DNA of 64,000 nt from JAJAZB01 sp964244295 (GCA_964244295.1 CAXTIG010000011.1:1-64000); one strand, 5' to 3'; counted from the stretch's first letter, positions 16,941 to 26,810 are shown. The notes: generated from the sequence alone by a model not told the origin. Program-made: numbers and translations.

Positions 16941-19171
16941 ATGAGTCGCTATTCTACCCTACTTCGTCTTCTCCTTGTCGGAGTACTGCTGACCGGGGGC
17001 TTGTTTATGGCTCCGGTTAGGGCACAAACCGGGCGTTACGACGTTCGCTTTGCCCTTCAGGAAGTAGCTTGCCCCAAAGTGCGGGTTCAACTTCAGGTAA
17101 AAGCCCACGACGCACAAACGACCTTCCGGCTGGGTGACGCCAACTTTCGTTTCGACTACAACCCGGTTCAACTCAAGAATCCCGTTCTGAAAACGCAGGA
17201 CGCGTTCTCGGCCCGATCCGCTTCCAGCGACAGCAGCAGCTACGATGCCCAGGAACTGACGTTTCAGGAAGGAGCGACGCTGGCGACGGCTTCGCTCAAC
17301 GTATTTTACGCCGGACGCAAGGGCGCGCACTTGGTGGGAACCGACTGGATTTCAGTAGCCACGCTGGAATTTGACCTCGCTGCCGCCGACAGCATCGCCC
17401 TGACCTGGCACAGCGATCAGGTTTTTCCCGTGACCGGGATGAGTGAAGTGGTGGTGACCGCTGCCGATCCGTACACCTTCACGCAACAGGCCGTTGAATC
17501 GGGTAATGTATTCGGAAACTTGCGGCAAAAAGCCGTTTTGCCCGTTTTAACGGCCAAACTCAGCGGCGATACGACGATCGCCTCGGGGGGTAAGGCCAAC
17601 CTAAAGGTGGCTTTTTCGGGAACGGGTCCCTGGTCGGTTACGCTTTCCAACGGGTCGTCGGTGCTGAACACGCTCAACAATCCAGCCCTGATTGAAGTGA
17701 CGCCCGCGTCCACCACCACCTACACCATCACGACGTTCGCCCGTACCTGCGCCTCAACTTCTTCGAGCGGAAGCGCTAAAATTACGGTACAAGGCGGTCC
17801 GGTTGGCCCGCCGCCAACTTATTCCCTAAACCTGCAATCCATTGCCGAAACGTTTTGCCCAGGCCTACCCCTTTCGCTGGCTTTTACCACCACCGGCTCC
17901 TTCCCCAGTGGGACGACCTTCCGCGCTCAACTTTCCGACGCCACCGGCGGCAACTTCACCGATTTACCCGGTGCCACCGCCGCCACCAGCCCCCTGAACC
18001 TGACCTTGCCCACCAACCGCCCCGCCGGGATATACCGCCTGCGGGTGCTGTCTTCCTCCGCCCCCGCCGTGGGCGATACGACCAACACCTTTGACCTGCT
18101 GGCCAAACCAACGGCGACCCTGTCGGGGGATACGACCATCCTGGCCGGGGGCACGGCCAAACTCAAACTGACGTTCGGCGGTAGTGGCTTCTGGTCGGTC
18201 AAGCTCAGTGATTCCACCGCCGTCAGCAACACCAGCGATAACCCTAAGTTTGTGCTGGTAACGCCCACTCATTCCACCACGTATTCCCTCGTGCGGGTAA
18301 CGAACGGGTGTGGGCCGGGCACGGTCTCTGGTTCGGCTAAAATTACCGTTACCGACCAGCCCGGCCCGCCACCAGCCCCCACCCTGANNNNNNNNNNNNN
18401 NNNNNNNNNNNNNNNNNNNNNNNNNNNNNNNNNNNNNNNNNNNNNNNNNNNNNNNNNNNNNNNNNNNNNNNNNNNNNNNNNNNNNNNTCGGCTAAAATTA
18501 CCGTTACCGACCAGCCCGGCCCGCCACCAGCCCCCACCCTGACTCTGCAATCCATCGCCGAAACGTTTTGCCCAGGCCTACCCCTTTCGCTGGCTTTTAC
18601 CACCACTGGCTCCTTCCCCAGTGGGACGACCTTCCGCGCTCAACTTTCCGACGCCACCGGCGGCAACTTCACCGATTTACCCGGTGCCACCGCCGCCACC
18701 AGCCCCCTGAACCTGACCTTGCCCACCAACCGCCCCGCCGGGAGTGTTTACCGATTGCGGGTACTCTCCTCGTCTTCGCCCGTCGTGGGCGATACGACCG
18801 CCAACCTGACGTTGCTGGTCAAACCAACGGCGACCCTGTCGGGGGATACGACCATCCTGGCCGGGGGTACGGCCAAGCTCAAACTAACGTTCTCCGGCAG
18901 CGGCCCCTGGTCGGTTAAACTCAGCGACTCGACTGCCCTGTCGAACACCAGCGACAACCCCAAATTTTTGTTGGTGCAGCCCAGCCAGACGACGACGTAT
19001 TCTCTGGTGCGGGGGACGAACGCCTGCGGTACGGGTACCGTCTCCGGCTCGGCCACGATTCAGATCAAAATCGACGAACCAGCACCGGGGGGGAATAACC
19101 CGCCACCTTGCGGACCCGGCGGCAAAGAAATCTGCGCGCCGGTTGCGACCACCAAAGTCCTCCGAAGGTGA
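16941..19171 (+). CDS. Secreted Ig-like repeat protein, interrupted by the scaffold gap
   Basis: The ATG at 16941 gives a signal peptide ending PVRAQ. Residues 25-190 form a beta-rich domain (RYDVRFALQEVACPKVRV, NFRFDYNPVQLKNPVL) that could be cohesin-like. Several Ig-like repeats follow, each with GDTTI..GG.A.LK..F.G.GPWSV.LS and ending SAKITV or SATIQI. A linking domain (LQSIAETFCPGLPLSLAF) occurs once before and once after the 100 N, nearly identical in DNA. The reading frame before the gap (codon phase 0) differs from that after it (phase 2), so the 100 N is a placeholder and the true length is unknown. The protein ends CGPGGKEICAPVATTKVLRR. It is probably surface exposed or secreted. Confidence 0.7.
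18388..18487. other. Scaffold gap (100 N)
   Basis: Exactly 100 N, the usual placeholder for a gap of unknown size. The same 54 bases (ending CCAGCCCCCACCCTGA) sit just before and just after it, and flanking domains are near-identical, so the assembler most likely broke on tandem repeats inside the Ig-like gene. Confidence 0.97.
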
Positions 19172-19207
19172 CGCCTCCGGTGGGGTGGGCTTCCTGAAAA
19201 GACTCCG

Positions 19208-19215
19208 TATCTTTG
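19208..19215 (+). promoter_or_regulatory. Candidate -7 box upstream of lpxH
   Basis: TATCTTTG matches the Bacteroidota TAnnTTTG consensus exactly, 54 bases before the lpxH ATG. No clear TTTG -33 element is present. A terminator-like hairpin lies between this box and the gene. Confidence 0.4.
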
Positions 19216-19227
19216 AGCGGTCTCCTT

Positions 19228-19267
19228 CCCACCCGCTACCGAATCCTTTGGCGGGTGGGCCTTTTTT
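19228..19267 (+). terminator. Rho-independent terminator or leader attenuator before lpxH
   Basis: A nine-base-pair stem (CCCACCCGC / GCGGGTGGG) with a 14-base loop is followed by CC and seven T, ending just before the lpxH ATG at 19269. It can end the upstream Ig-like gene, or act on a transcript started at the box at 19208. Confidence 0.75.
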
Positions 19268-19268
19268 T

Positions 19269-20051
19269 ATGATTACTATTTCGTTAGAAGCGGGTCGTAA
19301 GTTGTATTTCGCCTCTGATTTTCACCTCGGTACCCACGCCGACGAGCAGGGATTGCAGCGGGAACAAGCCGTGATCGCCTGGCTCGATAAAATCCGGACG
19401 GATGCCCAGGCCCTGTTTCTGGTCGGAGACCTGTTTGATTTTTGGTTCGAATACCGGAAGGTGGTGCCGAAAGGCTTCATCCGGTTTTTAGGCAAAATTT
19501 CCCAACTCCGCGACGAAGGCATCGACATCCATTTTTTCACCGGCAATCACGACTTGTGGATGGCCGATTACTTCCCCCGTGAACTCGGCATCCCCGTGTA
19601 CCACGCCCCCCTCGAACTCGTCGTGACCGAGGCCGGAGACCCGGCCCTGACCCGGCACCTGCTCATCGGACACGGGGACGGCCTCGGTCCCGGCGACCGC
19701 ACGTACCGGCTCCTTCTGAAACCCATTTTCAAAAACCCGCTGACGCGCTGGGCGTTCCGCTGGCTACACCCCGACCTGGGCGTCACCCTGGCCCACCGCT
19801 GGTCGCGCCACACCCGGCGCGCCAAAGCCGACGTGGATGAATCTTTTAAAGGAGCCGAAAAAGAGTGGATTTACCAGTACTGCCGGGAGGTGGAAGCCCG
19901 TCAGCACCACGACTACTACGTGTTTGGCCACCGTCACTTGCCCCTCGATCTGCCCCTCGGCTCCCGGAGCCGGTACATCAACCTGGGTGAATGGCTTGAG
20001 GCCCGCACCTACGCCGTTTTTGAAAAGGGAAATGTGCTGCTGCGCCATTGA
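19269..20051 (+). CDS. lpxH: UDP-2,3-diacylglucosamine diphosphatase (lipid A biosynthesis)
   Basis: A calcineurin-like metallophosphoesterase of 260 residues that hydrolyses UDP-2,3-diacylglucosamine to lipid X at the inner membrane. The metal-binding motifs are in order: DFHLG near residue 16, GDLFDFW, GNHDLW, GHGDGLGPGD and GHRHLP near the C terminus. The frame is open back to 19143, but those codons overlap the upstream gene and the terminator, so the ATG at 19269 is preferred. The gene stands alone on its strand. Confidence 0.9.
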   Translation: MITISLEAGRKLYFASDFHLGTHADEQGLQREQAVIAWLDKIRTDAQALFLVGDLFDFWFEYRKVVPKGFIRFLGKISQLRDEGIDIHFFTGNHDLWMADYFPRELGIPVYHAPLELVVTEAGDPALTRHLLIGHGDGLGPGDRTYRLLLKPIFKNPLTRWAFRWLHPDLGVTLAHRWSRHTRRAKADVDESFKGAEKEWIYQYCREVEARQHHDYYVFGHRHLPLDLPLGSRSRYINLGEWLEARTYAVFEKGNVLLRH

Positions 20052-20062
20052 GTGGTTGTCGG

Positions 20063-20144
20063 GGCACCGGCCACCCGGCTCTGTTGTCATGGCACCGGTT
20101 ACCCGACGCAAGTGTTATGACAACAGAGCCGGGTAGCCGGTGCC
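20063..20144. repeat. Long inverted repeat after lpxH
   Basis: Arms of 28 bases (20063-20090 and 20117-20144) are complementary at 27 positions, with a 26-base loop that repeats part of the arm (GGCACCGGTTACCCG). It has no T tract. It may serve as a gene-end hairpin or be a remnant of a small mobile repeat. Confidence 0.8.
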
Positions 20145-21076
20145 AGGATAACCCGGCATCGGCGTACCCATCCTACCCCAGTAAACGAGTAGGTTATTCC
20201 GAAAGAAGCCGATCCGGTAGGCATCGCTACCCGCCTGATTCACTTGATTCAGGCGGGTTGACTACCCGGTACGAAAAAAATTGTTTACTCAATTCTTTGA
20301 AGTTGCCAACCCATTTGTTTTACTTTGGCCCCAGTACGAAACCTCTCCGCGTGCTAATCCGGTTTTTTCGAACCAATTCAATGCGCCCCCATTCGACCCG
20401 CCCTGCTCTACTTTTGAGTGAACGGTTAACTGACGTGTCGCTGGGTTGCGTTTATTTGACCCTGAAATCGCTGAAAATCTTATCATTAACCTCGTCAACC
20501 CTATGAGTAACCCTGTACTCTTCAACGTTGCCCGCCCGGCTCCGGCTCCCTTTTCCCGTTGCACTTTTCTGCTTTCTTCCTGAATACCTCCGGTACGGGG
20601 TCGAAGAGAATTGGCCTGCCCGGCCCTTTTTCTGTCCGATTCCTGCTGCCTTTGCGCTTGAAACCGGTCGACCCAAACCAGCCCGACCGGCCCCAGCCCC
20701 GATATTCAGTTGATTTTGTGCCCGCCGTAGGGCATTCGTTCCATCCGACCTCCGCATCAGTTCGCTCGTGAAAACAGTTTCGCTCGCCTTTTTTCCAAAC
20801 CGGGTCTTCAATCAGCCCGGTCGGTTGCCGTTGCAGGCGAAGCCCCCGGTGGCAGGAAATCGGGCCAACGAGCCGCTACCCCTTTGCCTTATCAATCCTT
20901 TTTTCATACTTTTTTTGAACCCGCATCCCTGACGTTTGGAGCAAAGGGGTACCGCTGAATCCCGCCCCTTTCTCACGCGCCAACCCGATTTTACCCACAT
21001 CAAAATCCGCCCAGTAATACGTAAACAAACTCCCAAACCCTTTTTCTTTTTTTTTCCAAATTATCCCTTTTTTATC
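20145..21076. other. 930-base non-coding region upstream of the first curlin gene
   Basis: No open frame here resembles a known protein on either strand. A second hairpin (ACCCGCCTGA...TCAGGCGGGT) sits at about 20229-20258. A promoter-like TTACTTTG lies at 20321-20328 with TTGCC about 25 bases before it, which would leave a leader of more than 700 bases. The strand sense of the curlin gene is pyrimidine-rich, especially in the last 80 bases. A control region for curlin expression is plausible but not shown. Confidence 0.4.
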
Positions 21077-23863
21077 ATGAAAAAAATAGTAATTACCGTA
21101 GCGGTGTTGATGACGAGTCTGGCGTCTTACGCCCAGATCGGCAACAACGCCACCACCACCCAGACCGGGTCGCTGAACACCTCGACCATCACCCAGACGG
21201 GTCTGGGTAACAACGCTGCCGTCACCCAGGGACTGGGCAACCAGAATGTTTCGACGGTACAGCAGATCGGCAACGACAACACCACCACCGTTAGCCAGGT
21301 TGGTAGCCGCAACGACGCCGTCATCACCCAAACCGGGAATGCCAACGAGTCGAGCATTGGTCAGACGGGCAACGACAACGACGCAATCGTCCTTCAAACG
21401 GGCGATGGTAACCTCGGGGCGGACATCCTCCAAAGCGGTAACCGCAACAACGCTTCGGTGGAAACCTTCGGGTTCGACAACACCAGCGCCGGCATCACCC
21501 AGCGAGGGAATGACAACACCGCGACCATCCAACAGGGTGACGCCGGTGGCGATCCTCCCGTTCCTGTCTACGGTAACTTCGCCGAAGTGACCCAGGATGG
21601 TAATCGGAACACGGCCGAGATCGTGCAGTTGGGCAACGACAACACCGTGACGTCGGTTGTCAGTGGCACCGGTGACCAGAACACCCTTCAGGTGACCCAG
21701 GAAGGCGACAAAAACGTGTCGAACAGCGGTCAGAGCGGTGACAAAAACCTGGGCATCGTCTTCCAGGACGGCGACAAAAACACCGGTAGCGTGACGCAAG
21801 AAGGCGACGAGAACACGGCCGTTATCATCCAGACTGATGCCCTCGGTGACGGCGACGGAAACCTGGCCACGGCCGATCAGGAGGGTGATGACAACATCAT
21901 CCTGGTGTTCCAAACCGGCGATGACAACGTGTCGAACAACACCCAGGATGGCGATGACAACATCGCGGGCGTTGCTCAAACGGGCGACGGGAACACGGGC
22001 AGCATCAACCAGGGCGGCGACGACAACACGGCTGGCATTTTGCAGACCGGGGATAAAAACAACGCCGTAGCCACTCAGGACGGCGACGAAAACATCATTC
22101 TCGTCGTGCAGACGGAGAATGGTAACTCCTCGACCAACTCGCAAGCCGGGGACGACAACACGGCCCTGATTATTCAAGCCACCAGCGACAACGTCGGTAA
22201 CGTGGATCAAGCCGGTAACCGCAACCTGGCCTTCATCGCCCAGTTTGGCCCGCTGACCAATGACGGCAACACGGCCATCATCAACCAGGCCGGCGACGAC
22301 AACACGGCGATCGTAGACCAACTCGATGGCAGCGACAACTCGGCCAACATCAACCAGGCTGGCGCGGACAACATCGCTTTCATCGACCAGGACTCCGATG
22401 AGAACACGGCTACCATCAACCAGGCCGGTGATGCCAACACGGCCCTTATTTTCCAGGGTTCGTTGAGCGATGAAACCGGTAACCTGGCCACCATCGACCA
22501 GTCCGGCGGCGAAAACGTAGCCCTTATTCTCCAGGGCATCGGTCTTGACCTGGAAGAAGACGATGCCGATGGCAACACGGCCAACGTCAACCAGGCTGGC
22601 TCGGACAACACGGCGATCATCGCCCAGGGCATTATTGACGGCGTGGCCACCGAAAACTCGGCCAGCATCAATCAAGCCGGCGACAACAACTCGGGCCTGA
22701 TTGTGCAGGGTGTGTTCTCTGCTTCGGCCGACGGTAACGACGCCAGCCTAAGCCAGGCGGGTAACAGCAACCTCGGTTTGATTGGTCAAGGTCTTGGGGT
22801 GGGTGCCAGCGACAACACGGCGGTTCTCAGCCAGGCGGGCAACGAAAACACGGCCGCCATCGTGCAGGGTCTCTTCGTGCGGGCCGACGAAAACAAGGCT
22901 ACGCTGACCCAGAACGGCGACGAGAACCTCGCGGGTATCTACCAGGCGGGCGAAGGAAGCGTCGCCAGTCTGACCCAGAACAGCGATGACAACACCGCGC
23001 TCATTCTCCAGTTGGACAATGACAACGAAGCTACGTTGGTTCAGGGCACGGTCAGTGGCGCGGGTCACTCCAACCTGGGCCTGATCACGCAAGTTGGCGA
23101 AGCCAATGACGCGAACGCCTCGCAAACGGGTAGCGACAGCACCTTGGACATCTTCCAACTTGGTGATGACAACACGTCGACCGTGGCTCAGACCGGCGAC
23201 GACAACCTTGCCACCATCGACCAGTTGAACAACGACAACGTGGCCACAATCCTGCAAGGCGGTACCTCCAACGTGGCCGCAATCACTCAGGATGCAATAG
23301 GCGACTCCGGCCGGAACACGGCATCGATTGATCAAGGTGGGGACGACAACACGACGACCATCGACCAGTTTGGGGTTAGAAACAGTGCTACCGTTAACCA
23401 GGCTCTCGGAGGTAATAGCAACATTGCCGACATCAACCAGACTGGGGATGACAACTTCGTAGTCGCCGTTCAAACGGGTAACAGAAACTACGTGGGCATT
23501 GACCAGATTGGTGATAACAACTCGGCGGACGTGACCCAGAATGGCAATCAGAACTCGGCTCCCATCAACCAGACGGGCATCGAGAACTCGTTCACGGTTA
23601 AGCAGACCGGCAACTACAACCGGTTGATCGGTAGCGAGTATGGCGTCAATTCAGTCCTGCCGACCTTCCAGGTTGGAGACGGAAACATCGCCAGCGTGAC
23701 CCAGGGCGGTGACCGCAACTTAACGATTCTCCAGCAGTACAATGACGAGAACAACGCGGTTGTCTCTCAGTCGGGCAACCGCAACCGTTCGGAGACTTAC
23801 CAGTCGCTCACGGGTACCAGTACTGGAAATGGTATCAGTGCTGTTCCGGCTCCTCTTCCCTGA
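21077..23863 (+). CDS. Giant curlin-repeat protein 1 (CsgA-like amyloid subunit)
   Basis: The product has a signal peptide (MKKIVITVAVLMTSLASYAQ) and about 900 residues of degenerate repeats of about 22 residues, of the curlin form N.A.I.Q.GD.N.A.., roughly 40 copies. In CsgA these repeats stack as a beta-solenoid and form extracellular amyloid fibres; CsgA of E. coli has about five. Many turns here read GDDN or GDEN, making the protein very acidic, and some are lengthened (for example GLDLEEDDADGNTA). The chain ends AVPAPLP. The ATG at 21077 is preferred to an upstream one at 20936, since it starts the signal peptide. A terminator follows; export would use the CsgG pore encoded at 28537. Confidence 0.9.
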   Translation: MKKIVITVAVLMTSLASYAQIGNNATTTQTGSLNTSTITQTGLGNNAAVTQGLGNQNVSTVQQIGNDNTTTVSQVGSRNDAVITQTGNANESSIGQTGNDNDAIVLQTGDGNLGADILQSGNRNNASVETFGFDNTSAGITQRGNDNTATIQQGDAGGDPPVPVYGNFAEVTQDGNRNTAEIVQLGNDNTVTSVVSGTGDQNTLQVTQEGDKNVSNSGQSGDKNLGIVFQDGDKNTGSVTQEGDENTAVIIQTDALGDGDGNLATADQEGDDNIILVFQTGDDNVSNNTQDGDDNIAGVAQTGDGNTGSINQGGDDNTAGILQTGDKNNAVATQDGDENIILVVQTENGNSSTNSQAGDDNTALIIQATSDNVGNVDQAGNRNLAFIAQFGPLTNDGNTAIINQAGDDNTAIVDQLDGSDNSANINQAGADNIAFIDQDSDENTATINQAGDANTALIFQGSLSDETGNLATIDQSGGENVALILQGIGLDLEEDDADGNTANVNQAGSDNTAIIAQGIIDGVATENSASINQAGDNNSGLIVQGVFSASADGNDASLSQAGNSNLGLIGQGLGVGASDNTAVLSQAGNENTAAIVQGLFVRADENKATLTQNGDENLAGIYQAGEGSVASLTQNSDDNTALILQLDNDNEATLVQGTVSGAGHSNLGLITQVGEANDANASQTGSDSTLDIFQLGDDNTSTVAQTGDDNLATIDQLNNDNVATILQGGTSNVAAITQDAIGDSGRNTASIDQGGDDNTTTIDQFGVRNSATVNQALGGNSNIADINQTGDDNFVVAVQTGNRNYVGIDQIGDNNSADVTQNGNQNSAPINQTGIENSFTVKQTGNYNRLIGSEYGVNSVLPTFQVGDGNIASVTQGGDRNLTILQQYNDENNAVVSQSGNRNRSETYQSLTGTSTGNGISAVPAPLP

Positions 23864-23879
23864 GGAAGCATTTAGTACC

Positions 23880-23915
23880 CAGACCGCTGCCCACTCGGGC
23901 AGCGGTCTGTTTTTA
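23880..23915 (+). terminator. Terminator between the two curlin genes
   Basis: A 13-base-pair stem (CAGACCGCTGCCC and complement) with an ACTC loop and T5 tract starts 16 bases after the first curlin stop codon. The two curlin genes are therefore likely to be separate transcripts. Confidence 0.88.
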
Positions 23916-23992
23916 CCAAACCAAGCCGATTCCCACCCCGGTCGTGGTTTGTGGTGTTTCGTGAAAACGAGCACGCCGTCAACCCTCCCATC

Positions 23993-26638
23993 ATGAAAAG
24001 AATCGTCATTACCGTTGCGGCGTTGCTCTGCGCGCTAGCCGTGCAGGCCCAGGTGGGCAATCAGGCCATCACGTCGCAAAACGGGAGTCAGAACACTTCA
24101 TCCATCATCCAATCGGGTACGGGTCAGCAGAGCAGCGTCACGCAGGGCTTGACCGAATTGCTCCCCATTGGCAACCAAAATTCGTCGACGACCCGTCAGG
24201 ACGGGGCCGACAACGAGGCCGACATCCGGCAGTTTGGCAACCGCAACGCCAGCTCCCTGAGCCAGAGCGGCACCGAAAATACGGGTCAGGTCGTGCAGAC
24301 CGGCGACGGCAATACGGCGCAGGTGACCCAGGGCGCGTTGGGCACCGGTAACACCAACGAGGTAAAGATCATGCAATCCGGCTTCGACAACGAAGCCGTG
24401 GTGAATCAGGGTCGGTCGGGCGATGCCGACGACAACACGACCTATATTTTACAAACCGGTACCGAAAATAGCGTCACTGCCGATCAGGGAACCCTGGGCG
24501 ATGCCTACGAAAACCGGCTCAACGTGGAGCAACGCGGCGACCAGAACACCGCCAACGCACTTCAGAACGGCTCGGAAAACGAAGCCATTATTGTCCAACC
24601 CGGCACCGGGAACAGCAGCACGATTTTTCAGGGATTTTTCGGCGAAGCCCGACAAAATAAAATCTACTCCGACCAGATCGGCGACGACAACACGGCCCTG
24701 ATCAACCAGGGCTTTTTCGGCGATGCCTCCGACAACAACGCCATGATGCGGCAACTCGGCGACGGTAACTCCGCCACCGTGACGCAGGGCTTGAATGCCG
24801 AAGCCGATAAAAACACGGCGACGCTCGTCCAGACCGGCGATGAGAACGTCGGGGAAATTCTTCAAAACGGCGACAAAAACAAGGCGGATCTGAGCCAGAC
24901 CGGCGACGAAAACTCGGCCCGGCTGAACCAGACCGGCGATAAAAATACCGCGAACGCGGACCAGCGCGGGGAAGGCAACGGGCTGGAGATCATCCAGTCG
25001 GGTGAGAAAAATGTCAGTATCCAGGTGTTGCAAGCGGGCAATGACAACACCGCCCGCCTGAACCAATCCGGCGACGCCAACACGGCCGCACTCAGCCAAA
25101 CCGGCGACGACAACACGGCCCGGCTCCGGCAAAGCGGCAACGACAACAAGGCGAACCTCGACCAGAGCGGCGACGACAACCGGTTGACCATCCTCCAGTC
25201 CGGCGACGACAACGTCAGTACGCAGGTTTCGCAATCGGGGGATGACAACACCGCCCGGCTGAATCAATCCGGCGACGCCAACACGGCCAGCCTCACCCAG
25301 ACCGGGGATGAAAACCGGCTCCGGCTCCGGCAGAGTGGGGATAAAAATAAGGCCATCCTGAGACAGCCCGGCGACGAAAACACGCTGCGTGTTTTGCAGG
25401 ACGGAGACAGAAACCAAGCGACGGCGACTCAAAGCGGCGGTGAGAACGAGGCCCGGCTCCTCCAGAGCGGTGATCGAAATACCGCCAGCCTGCTCCAGAG
25501 CAACGATGAAAACGAGGCCTTCCTGCGTCAGTCAGGAAATCAGAACGCAGCGAGCCTGACGCAAAGCGGCACGGCCAACGACGTGTTTTTCTCCCAAACC
25601 GGAGACCGCAACGTGGCGACGTCCACCCAAAGCGGCGACGCCAACTCGGCCGTCGCGCTCCAGTCGGGCAACGACAACAAGGCGACCCTCGACCAGGGCA
25701 CCGGCGATCAGAACACCGCGCGGATCGAGCAAACCGGCAACAAAAACACCGCCGACGTGGATCAGAGCGCGTCGACTAGTGTAGCTGAGGTGACTCAATC
25801 CGGCTATCAGAACAAAGCCAGCGCCAACCAAAGCGCCAACGACAACCAGGCTTTTATTCTTCAGACCGGCAACCAGAACGCGGGGAGCATCGACCAAAGC
25901 GCCGACGATAACCTGGCCTTTATCACCCAAACCGGAAACAAAAACGCGGGGAGCATCGACCAGGGCGGGAGCGACAACCAGGCCCTCATCACCCAGCTTG
26001 GCAACAACAACCGGGCGACCTCCATCGACCAGTCGGGTGATGATAATCAGGCCCTCATCACTCAACTTTCCGACGACAACGAAGCCCAGGTTACCCAGGG
26101 CGGTGACCTAAACATTGCCAACATCACCCAGACGACTGGCAACGACAACGAAGCCAGCATTGTTCAGGCGGGTCAGGCCAATACCGCCTCGATTGTTCAA
26201 GCGGGCAGCGACAACGCCGCCACGCTTTCGCAAAGCGGCGACGGAAACCTGGCCAACGTATACCAAGCCGGTGAGTCCAACTTCGTCAATTCCCAGCAAG
26301 GGGGCCAGTCCAACACGTTCCGCCTGGTTCAGGTAGGCGACGATAGCGAGGTGTTGATCAACCAATCGGGCAACCGCAATGCCGCCGTCCTCAACCAGTT
26401 TGGCAGTGCCAACGAGTACGATATTCTGCAATCCGGCAACGGCAACCGGATTTTTGCCGACGAAAGTCTGAACGCGGCCTTTCAGCAGGGCGACCTAAAC
26501 TCGGCCTTCATCCGCCAGACCGGCGACGACAATAACCTGTACATTCAGCAATCGGGCGACTACAACCGAGCGACGGTCAACCAGGGCGGCAACGGCAACG
26601 TCACCATCATTACCCAGTCCGGGGTTCCCCTGCCCTGA
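23993..26638 (+). CDS. Giant curlin-repeat protein 2 (CsgA-like amyloid subunit)
   Basis: A paralogue of the preceding gene, 881 residues, with a closely similar signal peptide (MKRIVITVAALLCALAVQAQ). It carries about 38 curlin-type repeats; the central part (residues 290-560) is very regular, with units such as NTARLNQSGDANTAALSQTGD, and is richer in Arg, Leu and Ser than paralogue 1. The C terminus is QSGVPLP, sharing the final PLP with paralogue 1. No csgC or csgD homologue is near. It should be secreted through the CsgG pore as a fibre subunit. The ATG at 23993 begins the signal peptide. Confidence 0.9.
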   Translation: MKRIVITVAALLCALAVQAQVGNQAITSQNGSQNTSSIIQSGTGQQSSVTQGLTELLPIGNQNSSTTRQDGADNEADIRQFGNRNASSLSQSGTENTGQVVQTGDGNTAQVTQGALGTGNTNEVKIMQSGFDNEAVVNQGRSGDADDNTTYILQTGTENSVTADQGTLGDAYENRLNVEQRGDQNTANALQNGSENEAIIVQPGTGNSSTIFQGFFGEARQNKIYSDQIGDDNTALINQGFFGDASDNNAMMRQLGDGNSATVTQGLNAEADKNTATLVQTGDENVGEILQNGDKNKADLSQTGDENSARLNQTGDKNTANADQRGEGNGLEIIQSGEKNVSIQVLQAGNDNTARLNQSGDANTAALSQTGDDNTARLRQSGNDNKANLDQSGDDNRLTILQSGDDNVSTQVSQSGDDNTARLNQSGDANTASLTQTGDENRLRLRQSGDKNKAILRQPGDENTLRVLQDGDRNQATATQSGGENEARLLQSGDRNTASLLQSNDENEAFLRQSGNQNAASLTQSGTANDVFFSQTGDRNVATSTQSGDANSAVALQSGNDNKATLDQGTGDQNTARIEQTGNKNTADVDQSASTSVAEVTQSGYQNKASANQSANDNQAFILQTGNQNAGSIDQSADDNLAFITQTGNKNAGSIDQGGSDNQALITQLGNNNRATSIDQSGDDNQALITQLSDDNEAQVTQGGDLNIANITQTTGNDNEASIVQAGQANTASIVQAGSDNAATLSQSGDGNLANVYQAGESNFVNSQQGGQSNTFRLVQVGDDSEVLINQSGNRNAAVLNQFGSANEYDILQSGNGNRIFADESLNAAFQQGDLNSAFIRQTGDDNNLYIQQSGDYNRATVNQGGNGNVTIITQSGVPLP

Positions 26639-26657
26639 TTTGGCAACTTCATACGAC

Positions 26658-26692
26658 ACGTCCCGATGGCCTCGCGCCGTCGGGACGTTTTC
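26658..26692 (+). terminator. Terminator after the second curlin gene
   Basis: Stem ACGTCCCGA / TCGGGACGT with a 13-base loop and a short T-rich tail, 20 bases after the stop codon. Confidence 0.75.
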
Positions 26693-26810
26693 GTTCCGGA
26701 GTGACTCATTTTTTCGGGTCTACCCGTGTATACGCACCGTGACCGTTGGCTAAATTAATGGGCTTTAGCACCCCGATTAGTCGCATTTTTAGCGTTGCCC
26801 TGTCAAAGCG

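Noticed and set aside
20876..22675. 599-codon minus-strand open frame rich in V-x-x-A-G-L repeats
   Set aside because: It is the shadow of curlin repeats on the other strand; periodicity follows the coding repeats and there is no start context or conserved domain.
21100..26600. CRISPR-like regular repeats
   Set aside because: Repeats are in frame, about 66 bases and degenerate at third positions; they encode curlin units, with no unique spacers or cas genes.
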